Below, piece after piece: positions 18,601 to 25,552 of a DNA stretch of 64,000 bases. Position 1 is the first letter of the stretch. Every line of letters begins with the position of its first letter. The position numbers and the translations under genes were made by a program. The notes under the pieces are model-generated. The model was not told the DNA's origin and searched no databases. It was given only the letters and a program-made list of their open reading frames with translations. The DNA is from Sphingopyxis sp. JAI128 (GTDB taxonomy: Bacteria; Pseudomonadota; Alphaproteobacteria; Sphingomonadales; Sphingomonadaceae): contig NZ_JACHDA010000004.1 in assembly GCF_014207235.1 (NCBI RefSeq), positions 248,001 through 312,000 of the forward strand, written 5' to 3'.

Positions 18601-19067
18601 GCAATGACGTTGGCGATCTTGCCCTGGCTGACGAGCGCGGGGCTATGCGCGCCGGTCGCGGCGTCGGCAAAGATCAGCGCGACGTCCTTTGCACGCACGT
18701 CGCGGCCATTGGCGCGATAGGCGCTTCCCGCGCCGCGTTCGATGCGGCGGATGACTTCCAGATCGTCGCCGTCGTTCGAATCCGACAGCCCCGCAACGAG
18801 TGCGCCCTCGGTATCGCAGTGGAGCGCGACCTCGGCGAAATCGCGCGCGGGACGCGACGAGGTGCCGGCGAAGATGACATCCTCCATCCCGCCGCCGCGC
18901 ATCGATTTGGGCGAAGATTCGCCCATCACCCAGCGGATCGCTTCCAAGAGGTTCGACTTGCCGCAGCCATTGGGCCCGACGACGCCGGTCAGCCCCGGCT
19001 CGATGCGCAGTTCGGTGGGTTCGACGAAGCTTTTGAAACCGGTCAGGCGCAGCCGCTTTATCTGCAC
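15624..19067 (-). CDS. smc: Chromosome segregation ATPase SMC
   Basis: This is a 1147-residue structural-maintenance-of-chromosomes protein, the usual length. The N-terminal ATPase half has Walker A GPNGCGKSN in its first 40 residues (LTGFKSFVEPTEL lead). Two very long Ala/Glu/Arg-rich coiled coils flank a hinge in the middle (about 490-640). The C-terminus has the signature LSGGEQALTAVALIF and Walker B CVLDEVDAPLDDAN. SMC condenses and aligns newly replicated DNA, usually with ScpA and ScpB, which are not in this window. It lies downstream of two DsbA-like genes on the same strand, separated by a hairpin. Confidence 0.96.
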   Translation of the reverse strand: MQIKRLRLTGFKSFVEPTELRIEPGLTGVVGPNGCGKSNLLEAIRWVMGESSPKSMRGGGMEDVIFAGTSSRPARDFAEVALHCDTEGALVAGLSDSNDGDDLEVIRRIERGAGSAYRANGRDVRAKDVALIFADAATGAHSPALVSQGKIANVIAAKPTDRRAMLEEAAGIAGLHVRRKDAEQKLRATETNLTRLSEIVADMEVRANALRRQARAAEKYKNLSDDIRIAEGRLIYARWRDAAAAADQARRDADAAEAAVKTAQDELETVTTAQVEVATRVAAARSDAQAQREALAEATATQVRLQGEERAALQRLEDLAAQQRRIADDRAHEGELAREAHAALTALDAETKKLAQDIAGHDAGKTALADASLAAQARLRDAEVALAQARAKAASEAADRRIAVSAVESAEAAVRRVANDKTRVDADLAALGDSAALAAKHADSVKAADAAESAIAAAESALQEAEADRETTAADLAGVEAGLAEARAALAALDGEATTLERALAAARSDEGRILDQLRVAPGYEAALAAALGDDLDAGTDRDAPRSWRGADKGGDDPALPTGSKALGEFVQAPGALARRLAQVAVAETDEDQPLAVGQRLVTLDGMMRRWDGFATRGDGATATERLQRQNRLEALAAQRPQIELGVQELSDRRDAAAAKAAALTEAAATARKALAAADEERRNALRAADQAQAALDRHRDAAALFDRRLAEIAEAAKEAADALAVQQAVLTALPDDSIARAALDAEEQATERARADAGTARDALAAHERTLASLSERQAVVSAEIKSWKARAGEAARRVTEMDKRAEALAAEAAKLADVPAELAEQRCAAEAQQAALRDKVAAAEAQERAAEAALREAETALNAIRERVAGARETRAGAVARSENAELRRIEMGRLSGERFECPPPLLPQKAGFESASVGDANAESAQHDRLIADRERLGPVNLVAADELVELDTEREKSAAEIEELTQAVNRLRGSIGSLNREGRARLLAAFEAVNGHFQRLFTTLFNGGQAHLELVDSDDPLEAGLEIMAQPPGKRLGTLTLLSGGEQALTAVALIFGLFLTNPAPICVLDEVDAPLDDANIERFCDLLDRMSRETNTRYLIVTHNAVTMARMHRLFGVTMIERGVSRLVSVDLGGAEELLAAE

Positions 19068-19165
19068 GGGATAGGTCCGGGCAGCTTAACGAATCGGAGC
19101 TGGTGCAACCTTGGTGTCACATATCCCCCATGAAGCCGTCATGCCGCGTGGCGGGGGGAGTCGCA

Positions 19166-19188
19166 AGGGGCAGGATTTGCCTGCCCCT
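19166..19188 (-). terminator. Hairpin between the DsbA-like lipoprotein gene and smc
   Basis: AGGGGCAGG (19166-19174), loop ATTTG, CCTGCCCCT (19180-19188): a perfect 9-bp stem 15 bases after the upstream stop on the minus strand. There is no T-run. It probably ends or attenuates transcription before smc. Confidence 0.6.
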
Positions 19189-19202
19189 CGCTCATTTCAG
19201 CG

Positions 19203-19943
19203 TCAGCGCGCGCCCATCGTGCGCAGGCGGTCGCGCAGCGGACCCCAAGAGGCGACACCCTCGACGACCTGGCCGTTGATGGCGAAGGTCGGGGTGCCGG
19301 TGATCTGATATTTTTCGACCCCGGCGTTGGTGCCTTTTTCGATCGCTTCGACATTTTCGACCTTGCCGAGGCACTGCTGGATCGTCGCGGCGGGGACGCC
19401 GCGCTGCTGGTAGAATTGGTCGATCCCCCAACCCTTGGCGAGCGCAGTGAAGCGCTGTGCCGGCGGCAGCTTCGTCGCTTCCTCGATCCCCGGCTGGGGT
19501 TTCGATGCGCCGGCGATGAAGGCTTCATGCTCGATGAAGGTCGCGTCGGCGAGCGGGAAGAAGCGGTCGGGCCCGGTGCATTTGACGATCGCGCCGGCGA
19601 TCGCATCGACCGGGTGCAGCATGAAGGGCGTCAGCTTGTACGAAACGCGGCCGGTGTCGACGAAGTCGCGCTTCAGTTCCTCGTGCGAATCCTGCGCGAA
19701 CTTCGCGCAGTGGCCGCAGGTGAAGGCGCCAAATTCCTCGAGCTTGATCGGCGCGTCGGGGTTGCCCATGACGACGCCGTCGCCTTCGACGCGTACGACT
19801 TGCGACCAGCTCTTGCCGGCGGGCGGTGCGACCTTTGCGACTACCTCCTGCTCCTTGGCGGGGTCGTCGGCGCCGCCGCCGCAGCTGGCGAGTGCGAACG
19901 CGCCGAGCGAGGACAGAAGGGCGATACGAAGCGATGCGTTCAT
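19203..19943 (-). CDS. DsbA-family thiol-disulfide oxidoreductase, lipoprotein
   Basis: This 246-residue exported protein has a lipoprotein signal: MNASLRIALLSSLGAFALASC, with lipobox LASC. The thioredoxin-like domain carries a CGHC active site (EFGAFTCGHCAKFAQ) and ends with GTPTFAINGQVVEG, containing the cis-Pro of the fold. It probably oxidises or isomerises cysteines in periplasmic proteins. The start at 19943 was chosen for the signal peptide; upstream in-frame codons do not look like protein. A second DsbA-like gene lies 37 bases upstream in the same direction, probably in one operon. Confidence 0.87.
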   Translation of the reverse strand: MNASLRIALLSSLGAFALASCGGGADDPAKEQEVVAKVAPPAGKSWSQVVRVEGDGVVMGNPDAPIKLEEFGAFTCGHCAKFAQDSHEELKRDFVDTGRVSYKLTPFMLHPVDAIAGAIVKCTGPDRFFPLADATFIEHEAFIAGASKPQPGIEEATKLPPAQRFTALAKGWGIDQFYQQRGVPAATIQQCLGKVENVEAIEKGTNAGVEKYQITGTPTFAINGQVVEGVASWGPLRDRLRTMGAR

Positions 19944-19980
19944 CTTTGTCTTTCTCCACGGAAACGGGAATGGGGGGCTT

Positions 19981-20694
19981 TTAGGAAGCCTTGAGCGCGA
20001 GGTCGAGTTTGGATTTGAGCGCGGGCCAGGTGGTAACTTCGGCGTTGCGGCCGTTGACGAAGAAACTTGGCGTGCCGGTGACGCGGTCGGCATTGAGGCC
20101 GATGTTGGTCATGCCGGTAAGTTCGGCCTGCGCGACTTCGCTGTCGAGCGCGGCGTCGAGTTGTGCCTGCGTATAGCCGCGGCCGCGCATCAGCGCGACG
20201 AGGCCGGTGGCAGCGGCGATCTTGCGCGCGCGCTGGCCAGTGTCGCCTTCGAGCCAGCTTTTCTTTTGCGCCTCGCTCGCTTTCTGGACCTTGTCCATGA
20301 TGGCGGGGAAGGCGGCAAAGATGGCCTGATGATTGCCCGCGAAGCCCTTGGCGCCGCCCGCCCGCGCGAGCAGCGCCGCGACCATGTCGACGGGATCGCG
20401 AACCAGGTTGCGATATTCGAACAGGATCAGGCCGCGGTCGATATAGCCGGTCTTCAGCGGTAGCGAGCCCGCTTTGGCAAAATCGGCGCAGACGTGGCAG
20501 GTGTAGCTGAAATATTCGACCAGCTTCACCTTCGCCGCGGGGTTGCCGACGAGGAAGGCGCCGATCGGGCTGGTCGTAACGGTCGCCGACCAGGCGGGCC
20601 TGGCGGGGGTCGCGGCGAGCAATGTCAGCGCGGCGCCCGAAATTGCGAGGACCGCGGCGCGGCGATCGATGTGCGGATCGTCAAAAGCGGACAT
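19981..20694 (-). CDS. DsbA-family thiol-disulfide oxidoreductase
   Basis: This 237-residue periplasmic protein has a signal region with RRAAVLAISGAALTLLAATPA, a possible Tat-type signal. The thioredoxin-fold active site is CHVC (EYFSYTCHVCADFAK) and the cis-Pro region is GTPSFFVNGR. The CHVC dipeptide differs from the CGHC of the downstream paralogue, which suggests different redox properties or partners. The ATG at 20694 is used; a GTG three codons earlier is possible. The upstream DUF721 gene ends only 10 bases away, so DUF721, two DsbA genes and possibly smc form one transcription unit. Confidence 0.86.
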   Translation of the reverse strand: MSAFDDPHIDRRAAVLAISGAALTLLAATPARPAWSATVTTSPIGAFLVGNPAAKVKLVEYFSYTCHVCADFAKAGSLPLKTGYIDRGLILFEYRNLVRDPVDMVAALLARAGGAKGFAGNHQAIFAAFPAIMDKVQKASEAQKKSWLEGDTGQRARKIAAATGLVALMRGRGYTQAQLDAALDSEVAQAELTGMTNIGLNADRVTGTPSFFVNGRNAEVTTWPALKSKLDLALKAS

Positions 20695-20704
20695 GAAATA
20701 CACC

Positions 20705-21289
20705 CTATCTGATACGGGGCAGCTTGGGCGGCGTCGCGAGCCCGGCTGCCATGCGTTCGAGCACGGTGCGCAGTTCCGGGTCGCCGATGTCGCGTAAACT
20801 GTCCCCCAGTTCGGCGGGTACGGGTTTCAGCATTGCCGGCGGCTGAACGGGCGCGGCCGGCGTAACCTGGCCGTGCGTCATGCGGACCTGCGCGACCGCG
20901 GCATAGCCGAAGAAGCGATTGACCGAAGCGACGATGTCGGGGGCGACATGTTGCAGCATTGGCGCGTGCGCCCCGCTGATCGTCAGGTGCAGCGTCCCGC
21001 CCGCCTTTTGCCCAGCAGGAAATCGGATCATCGCTGGCTGCGTGACGTCGGCGAGCCGGTCGCCGACGATCTCGCGCCAGCGGCTGACTACCGACGCCTG
21101 GATGAAGCCGAATTTGCGGAACGCGGCGCGGCCGATTTCTGGAACGAGGTCGGATATCATGCGCGCTTCGCCGCCGCGCGGGCGTTCATAGGCGCGCACC
21201 GGCGCCTTCGCGGCCTTCGCCCCGGTCTTGGCCCCAGTCTTGGCCTTTGCCTTTTTGGCCGGCCGATCCTCGCCTGCGTCTTTCGTCAT
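20705..21289 (-). CDS. DUF721 (DciA-like) protein
   Basis: This 194-residue protein has a Lys/Ala-rich N-terminal tail (KKAKAKTGAKTGAK) followed by the DUF721 core: FRKFGFIQASVVSRWREIVGDRLADVTQP and LHLTISGAHAPMLQHVAPDIV. DUF721 proteins include DciA, a loader or operator of the DnaB helicase in bacteria lacking DnaC. The ATG at 21289 was chosen; an ATG at 21301 is possible. It is divergent from mutY with only about 26 bases between the starts, so their promoters must overlap. Confidence 0.8.
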   Translation of the reverse strand: MTKDAGEDRPAKKAKAKTGAKTGAKAAKAPVRAYERPRGGEARMISDLVPEIGRAAFRKFGFIQASVVSRWREIVGDRLADVTQPAMIRFPAGQKAGGTLHLTISGAHAPMLQHVAPDIVASVNRFFGYAAVAQVRMTHGQVTPAAPVQPPAMLKPVPAELGDSLRDIGDPELRTVLERMAAGLATPPKLPRIR

Positions 21290-21315
21290 GGCGGGTGCCA
21301 TGCCATAGGCGAGGG

Positions 21316-22380
21316 GTGAGCGTCCAGACTTCGAGCATCGCAGCAACCATCGCCGACGTCTTCGCGGACCGGCTCCTCGCCTGGTACGACCGCGCCGCGC
21401 GCGACCTGCCCTGGCGGATCGCGCCGAACAGCGACGAAACCCGCGATCCCTATCGTATCTGGCTTGCCGAGGTGATGCTCCAGCAAACGACCGTTGCGGC
21501 GGTCGCGGGCTATTTCGCCCGCTTTACCGAACGTTGGCCGACCGTCGCCGATCTAGCTGCGGCCGACGATGCCGATGTCATGGCGGCGTGGGCGGGGCTT
21601 GGCTATTATGCCCGCGCGCGCAACCTGCTCGCCTGTGCGCGCGCCGTCGTTGCCGATCATGGCGGGCATTTCCCCGACAGCGAAGCCGCGCTGCGCGCGC
21701 TGCCGGGCATCGGCGACTATACCGCGGCGTCGGTCGCGGCGATCGCATTCGGGCAGCACGCGGTGGTGGTCGATGCGAATATTGAGCGCGTGATTGCCCG
21801 TCACCGGTGGATCGAAACGCCGTTGCCGATGGCAAAGCGCGAGATACGGGCCACACTGGCGCCGCTCGTCCCGGCGGCGCGGCCGGGCGACTTTGCGCAG
21901 GCTCTGATGGACCTTGGCGCCACCGTCTGTACGCCGCGCGGACCTGCCTGCGCGATCTGCCCGGTGATGGCCGACTGCCGCGCGCGTGGGCGGCCCGATA
22001 TCGAGCGCCTGCCGGTCAAGCCGCCGAAAAAGACGAAGCCGCATCGCTATGGGCTGGCGCACTGGATCGAAGTCGACGGCAGGATATGGCTGGTCAAGCG
22101 TCCCGCGAAGGGCATGCTCGGCGGCATGCGTGCGCTACCCGGCGGCGACTGGACCGACGTGCGGCCGGCCGAGTCGGGAATCGTCAGCGTCGATCATGGT
22201 TTCACCCATTTCGACCTGACGCTGGCATTGGTGCGGCGCGAACCCCCCGCCGAGGGGGCCTCGGAAGCCCCGGATGCCGCAACGGAAGGCGGCTGGTGGC
22301 CGATCGCGGGCCTTGACGCGGCCGGGCTGCCGACGCTCTATCGCAAACTGACCGACAAGATGCTGGAGAGAGACGCATGA
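21316..22380 (+). CDS. mutY: A/G-specific adenine DNA glycosylase
   Basis: MutY removes adenine mispaired with 8-oxoguanine. The 354-residue protein shows the catalytic Glu in AEVMLQQT (about 52), the helix-hairpin-helix ALPGIGDYTA (128-137), the catalytic Asp in VVVDANIERV (about 153), and the iron-sulfur cluster ligands C205, C212, C215 and C221 (C-x6-C-x2-C-x5-C). The C-terminal third is the MutT-like 8-oxoG recognition domain. The start is inferred as GTG at 21316, since no ATG fits the family N-terminus; GAGG lies very close to it. The stop overlaps the next start by ATGA. Confidence 0.93.
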   Translation: MSVQTSSIAATIADVFADRLLAWYDRAARDLPWRIAPNSDETRDPYRIWLAEVMLQQTTVAAVAGYFARFTERWPTVADLAAADDADVMAAWAGLGYYARARNLLACARAVVADHGGHFPDSEAALRALPGIGDYTAASVAAIAFGQHAVVVDANIERVIARHRWIETPLPMAKREIRATLAPLVPAARPGDFAQALMDLGATVCTPRGPACAICPVMADCRARGRPDIERLPVKPPKKTKPHRYGLAHWIEVDGRIWLVKRPAKGMLGGMRALPGGDWTDVRPAESGIVSVDHGFTHFDLTLALVRREPPAEGASEAPDAATEGGWWPIAGLDAAGLPTLYRKLTDKMLERDA

Positions 22381-23663
22381 ACATGATGGTGTCACGCCGC
22401 GCGCTGATGGGTGGAATGGCGCTGGCGGGTGCGGGTGCGTTGCTGCCGCGCGCGGCGCTGGCATGGAAAGTCGACGGCGCGGCGCTCTATCCCGCGACCA
22501 ACGCCTTCATCAAGGGCTTCGTCGATCGCCGCGAACTGGCCGGCACGCTCGCCGCGATCGGCAAGGGGCAGGAGGGGGCTGCCTTTTTCGGCGCGGGCGT
22601 CCAGTCGATCGGCGATGCGGTGCCGGTCGGCCCCGACACGCTGTGGCGTCTCTATTCGATGACCAAGCCGGTGACGGGCATCGCTGCGATGCTGCTGATC
22701 GAAGACGGCAAGATGACGCTCGACCAGCCGATCGCCGATTTCCTTCCCGCCTTTGCGAATATGACGGTGCAGAATGTCCCCGATGGCTCGATCACCGACG
22801 TTCGCCCGGCCAAGGGGCCGATCACGGTGCGCCAACTGCTCACCCATACGGCGGGTCTCGGCTATGGCATCATGCAGAAGGGCCCGATCAAAAAGGCCTA
22901 TGACGATGCGGGCATCTTTGGCGGGCAGGTCAGCCGCCTGCCGATTCCGGGGGTGCCGACGACGAAACCCGCGCCCAGCCTGGCCGAATTTGCCGACCGG
23001 CTGGCGAAGCTGCCGCTCGTTTACGAGCCCGGAACGCGCTGGAGCTATTCGGTCAGCCTCGACCTGACCGGGCGGTTGATCGAAGTCGTGTCGGGCCAGG
23101 CGTTCGATGCTTTCCTGAAGGCGCGCATCTTCGACCCGCTGGGGATGGCGAGCACGGGCTTTCGGGTCGCCCAGCGCGATGTCGGGCGGTTCACGACCAA
23201 TTATGCACCGATGGGCGGCGCGCTGTTGCCGGTCGATCCGGCGACCAGCTCGATCTATCTCGACCCGCCGCCAATCCCCTATGGCGGCGGCGGGCTGGTT
23301 TCGAGCGCGCGCGATTACGACCGCTTCCTTGCGATGCTGCTGGGTGAAGGCGCCACCGGCGGCGTGCGGGTAATTAAGCCCGAAACCGCGCGGCTCGCGA
23401 TGTCGAACCTGATCGCCGACAGCGTCGATCGCAGGGGGACCTTCATTGACGGGCAGGGCTTTGGCGCGGGCGGGCGCGTGTCGCTGCCGACCTCGCCGGG
23501 CGGCGAGGGCATTTTCGGCTGGGCGGGCGCAGCGGGAACGATCGGTTTCGTCCATCGTAAGCTCGGTTATCGCGCGGCCGGCTATACGCAGATCATGCCG
23601 TCCGACGCCGTGCCTTTCCAGTCGAAGTTCGGCGAGACCTTCTTCAAGGATGTGATGGCCTGA
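22377..23663 (+). CDS. Serine hydrolase, beta-lactamase class C family
   Basis: This 428-residue exported protein has a Tat-like signal (SRRALMGGMALAGAG... to ALA). The SxxK active site is SMTK (LYSMTKPVTGIA) and the second-motif region is WSYSVSLDLTG. Near the C-terminus GWAGAAGT takes the place of the KTG/HxG motif. Family members are penicillin-binding-protein-like peptidases, esterases or beta-lactamases; nothing here favours lactamase activity. The start overlaps the mutY stop (ATGA) and the stop overlaps nudC (TGATG), so mutY, this gene and nudC are co-transcribed. Confidence 0.85.
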   Translation: MNMMVSRRALMGGMALAGAGALLPRAALAWKVDGAALYPATNAFIKGFVDRRELAGTLAAIGKGQEGAAFFGAGVQSIGDAVPVGPDTLWRLYSMTKPVTGIAAMLLIEDGKMTLDQPIADFLPAFANMTVQNVPDGSITDVRPAKGPITVRQLLTHTAGLGYGIMQKGPIKKAYDDAGIFGGQVSRLPIPGVPTTKPAPSLAEFADRLAKLPLVYEPGTRWSYSVSLDLTGRLIEVVSGQAFDAFLKARIFDPLGMASTGFRVAQRDVGRFTTNYAPMGGALLPVDPATSSIYLDPPPIPYGGGGLVSSARDYDRFLAMLLGEGATGGVRVIKPETARLAMSNLIADSVDRRGTFIDGQGFGAGGRVSLPTSPGGEGIFGWAGAAGTIGFVHRKLGYRAAGYTQIMPSDAVPFQSKFGETFFKDVMA

Positions 23664-24535
23664 TGTCGCTTCCGCTCGGTTTCACCGGCGCGCGGCTCGA
23701 CCGCGCCGACCAGCTGCGCACGAATGCAGAGGCCTTCGCCGCCGCGGTTGCCGATCCGCGCGCGCGTTGCCTCGCGCTCGACGGGATCGATTTCGTACCG
23801 GGGACAAGCGGCGGGCTGCGTTGGGAGCCGCTCGATCCCGCCGACACACGCGCGCCGATGCTGCTCGGCATCGACGAGGCGGGGGTTCCGCATTTCGTGC
23901 GCGAAGCGCCCGCGGGGGTGCGCATCGACGCGCGTTCGCGCACGGTGATGCGATTGCTGCCGCTGCTCGCGGGCGAGGAGGCGGCGCTTTATGGCGGCGC
24001 GCGCAGCCTCGTCGACTGGCACGCGCGGCACCGCTTCTGCGCGGTGTGCGGATCGCCGACCGAGCTGTTCCGCGGCGGCTGGGGGCGCAAATGCGGTGCG
24101 TGCGGCGCCGAGCATTTCCCGCGCGTTGACCCTGTCGTCATCATGCTTGCCGAATGCGAGGACCGCGTCCTCGTCGGACGGCAGGGCGGCTTTCCGCCGG
24201 GCTTCTTCTCGGCGCTTGCGGGGTTCGTCGAGCCCGGCGAATCGCTCGAGGAAGCCGTCGCGCGCGAATTGTGGGAAGAGGCGGGTATCCGCGTATCGGA
24301 TGTCGCCTATGTGGCGAGCCAGCCCTGGCCCTTTCCCTCGTCGTTGATGATCGGTTGCCGCGCGACCGCCAAGGATCCCGCACTCACGCTCGACACGACC
24401 GAGATCGAGGCGGCGATGTGGGTCGACAAGGCCGAGGTGCGCGCGGCGCTGGCGGGCGATATGGCCGCGCCGTTCATGGCGCCCCCGTCGTTGGCGATCG
24501 CGCGGCATTTGCTGGAGGATTGGGCGGGTTTATAG
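23663..24535 (+). CDS. nudC: NADH pyrophosphatase (NAD-cap hydrolase)
   Basis: NudC hydrolyses NADH to NMNH and AMP and removes NAD caps from RNA. The 290-residue protein has the zinc ribbon C126-x2-C129...C144-x2-C147, a full Nudix box starting GFVEPGESLEEAVARELW and finishing EEAG (187-208), and the NudC signature SQPWPFPSS directly after it. The length is normal. It is the last gene of the mutY operon, overlapping the hydrolase stop by one base. Its role fits with mutY in nucleotide and oxidative-damage housekeeping. Confidence 0.94.
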   Translation: MSLPLGFTGARLDRADQLRTNAEAFAAAVADPRARCLALDGIDFVPGTSGGLRWEPLDPADTRAPMLLGIDEAGVPHFVREAPAGVRIDARSRTVMRLLPLLAGEEAALYGGARSLVDWHARHRFCAVCGSPTELFRGGWGRKCGACGAEHFPRVDPVVIMLAECEDRVLVGRQGGFPPGFFSALAGFVEPGESLEEAVARELWEEAGIRVSDVAYVASQPWPFPSSLMIGCRATAKDPALTLDTTEIEAAMWVDKAEVRAALAGDMAAPFMAPPSLAIARHLLEDWAGL

Positions 24536-24593
24536 GGCGAGGGCAATGACGGCTTTGGGATGGGGAGCCCCGCATGCTGCCTGCGCACGCAAT

Positions 24594-24980
24594 CTACCAG
24601 CGTAGACGATTCGTGATACAACCCCACAGTGATACTCGCTCATCCACATTTACATGCGCGCCACCAAGGCGAGCGGCGGGTTGGCCAGCGAAAAGGATAT
24701 TGAGCATTCCCTTGGTCAAACCTTCAGGAATAGGGATCGTTGCCGAACCAGAATCTTGGAGCACGCCATCGATAAAAACCTCTACAGTTGGAGCACTTGC
24801 CCACACGATGAGATGATCGAGGGTCCATTCAATCTCGCCAACGGCGCGACCACTAGCAGCTCTCATGGCGACGGTTGATCTAGCTGGCACAACAAACTCT
24901 TCAGCCCATGGCTCAAGCCACACCAAAAGCGCGTCGCGTCCCGGGTTAGAGAGACTCCATTGACTACCTAGATTAGCCAT
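24594..24980 (-). CDS. Hypothetical protein, orphan, AT-richer than its neighbours
   Basis: This 128-residue protein of unrecognised family has no signal peptide or membrane segment. The sequence looks like a folded beta-rich domain (TVAMRAASGRAVGEIEW, TVEVFIDGVLQDSGSATI). The start is taken at ATG 24980; an ATG at 24992 is equally possible, and neither has a good ribosome-binding site. Codon choice is visibly less GC-rich than in the flanking nudC and popZ-like genes, which suggests acquisition by transfer. It lies between two housekeeping blocks, downstream of popZ on the same strand. Confidence 0.5.
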   Translation of the reverse strand: MANLGSQWSLSNPGRDALLVWLEPWAEEFVVPARSTVAMRAASGRAVGEIEWTLDHLIVWASAPTVEVFIDGVLQDSGSATIPIPEGLTKGMLNILFAGQPAARLGGAHVNVDERVSLWGCITNRLRW

Positions 24981-25055
24981 TGCGATCAGCATCCCAGGTT
25001 GGGCTTATGTCCGCAACCGGTCGAAACCTGCCGCAAGGCGCGGAGATCGCGAGGC

Positions 25056-25475
25056 TCAGAATTTCTTGCCGGTGATCCGGCTGATTTCCTTCGCCACCAT
25101 CGCTTCGACGAGCGAGGGCAGGTTGGCGTCGAGCCACTCCTTGAGCATCGGGCGAAGCGCGTCGAGCACGACCTCTTCCATCGTACGGCCGGCCACCGTG
25201 GGCGCTGCGACGGTCGCGGCGGCGACGGCGGGCGTTACGGCGGCGGTCAGCGCGTCGAGCGACTGGCGCGCGGCATCGGCGCTGGCTTCGGAGACAAGCT
25301 CGTCGTCCGCACGATCGGCCTGGGCGCGGTCTTCTTCGTCCTGAAGGTCGAGGATGTCGTCGGCTTCGGGGACGCGAATTTCGCGTGCGCTACCGGGCGC
25401 TTCATCGCGAGCGATCACGCGCCGAATCGACGACAAGATATCTTCCATCGACGGTTCCCGCGACATATCGCCCAT
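25056..25475 (-). CDS. popZ: PopZ-like polar organising protein (DUF2497)
   Basis: This 139-residue protein has the two conserved ends of the DUF2497/PopZ family: REPSMEDILSSIRRVIA at the N-terminus and LRPMLKEWLDANLPSLVEAMVAKEI at the C-terminus, joined by an acidic, Ala/Pro-containing disordered linker. PopZ forms polar condensates that hold the chromosome origin in alphaproteobacteria. The start at 25475 is fixed by AGGGGG six bases upstream. It follows tolC on the same strand, which matches the usual pcm-tolC-popZ order; valS, which often comes next, is not seen here. Confidence 0.8.
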   Translation of the reverse strand: MGDMSREPSMEDILSSIRRVIARDEAPGSAREIRVPEADDILDLQDEEDRAQADRADDELVSEASADAARQSLDALTAAVTPAVAAATVAAPTVAGRTMEEVVLDALRPMLKEWLDANLPSLVEAMVAKEISRITGKKF

Positions 25476-25552
25476 AACCAACCCCCTAAACCATCGCGCT
25501 TACCGGATGGTTAACGCGCCTCTTACCGATTCGGGGCGGCTTTTGCCAATCC

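Noticed and set aside
15408..19133. Open plus-strand frame of about 1240 codons opposite smc
   Set aside because: The minus strand encodes a full SMC with all ATPase motifs; the antisense frame has only repetitive Arg/Gly/Ala sequence.
22377..23663. Antibiotic-resistance beta-lactamase
   Set aside because: The SxxK fold is shared with many peptidases and esterases, the third motif is atypical, and the context is a repair/nucleotide operon.
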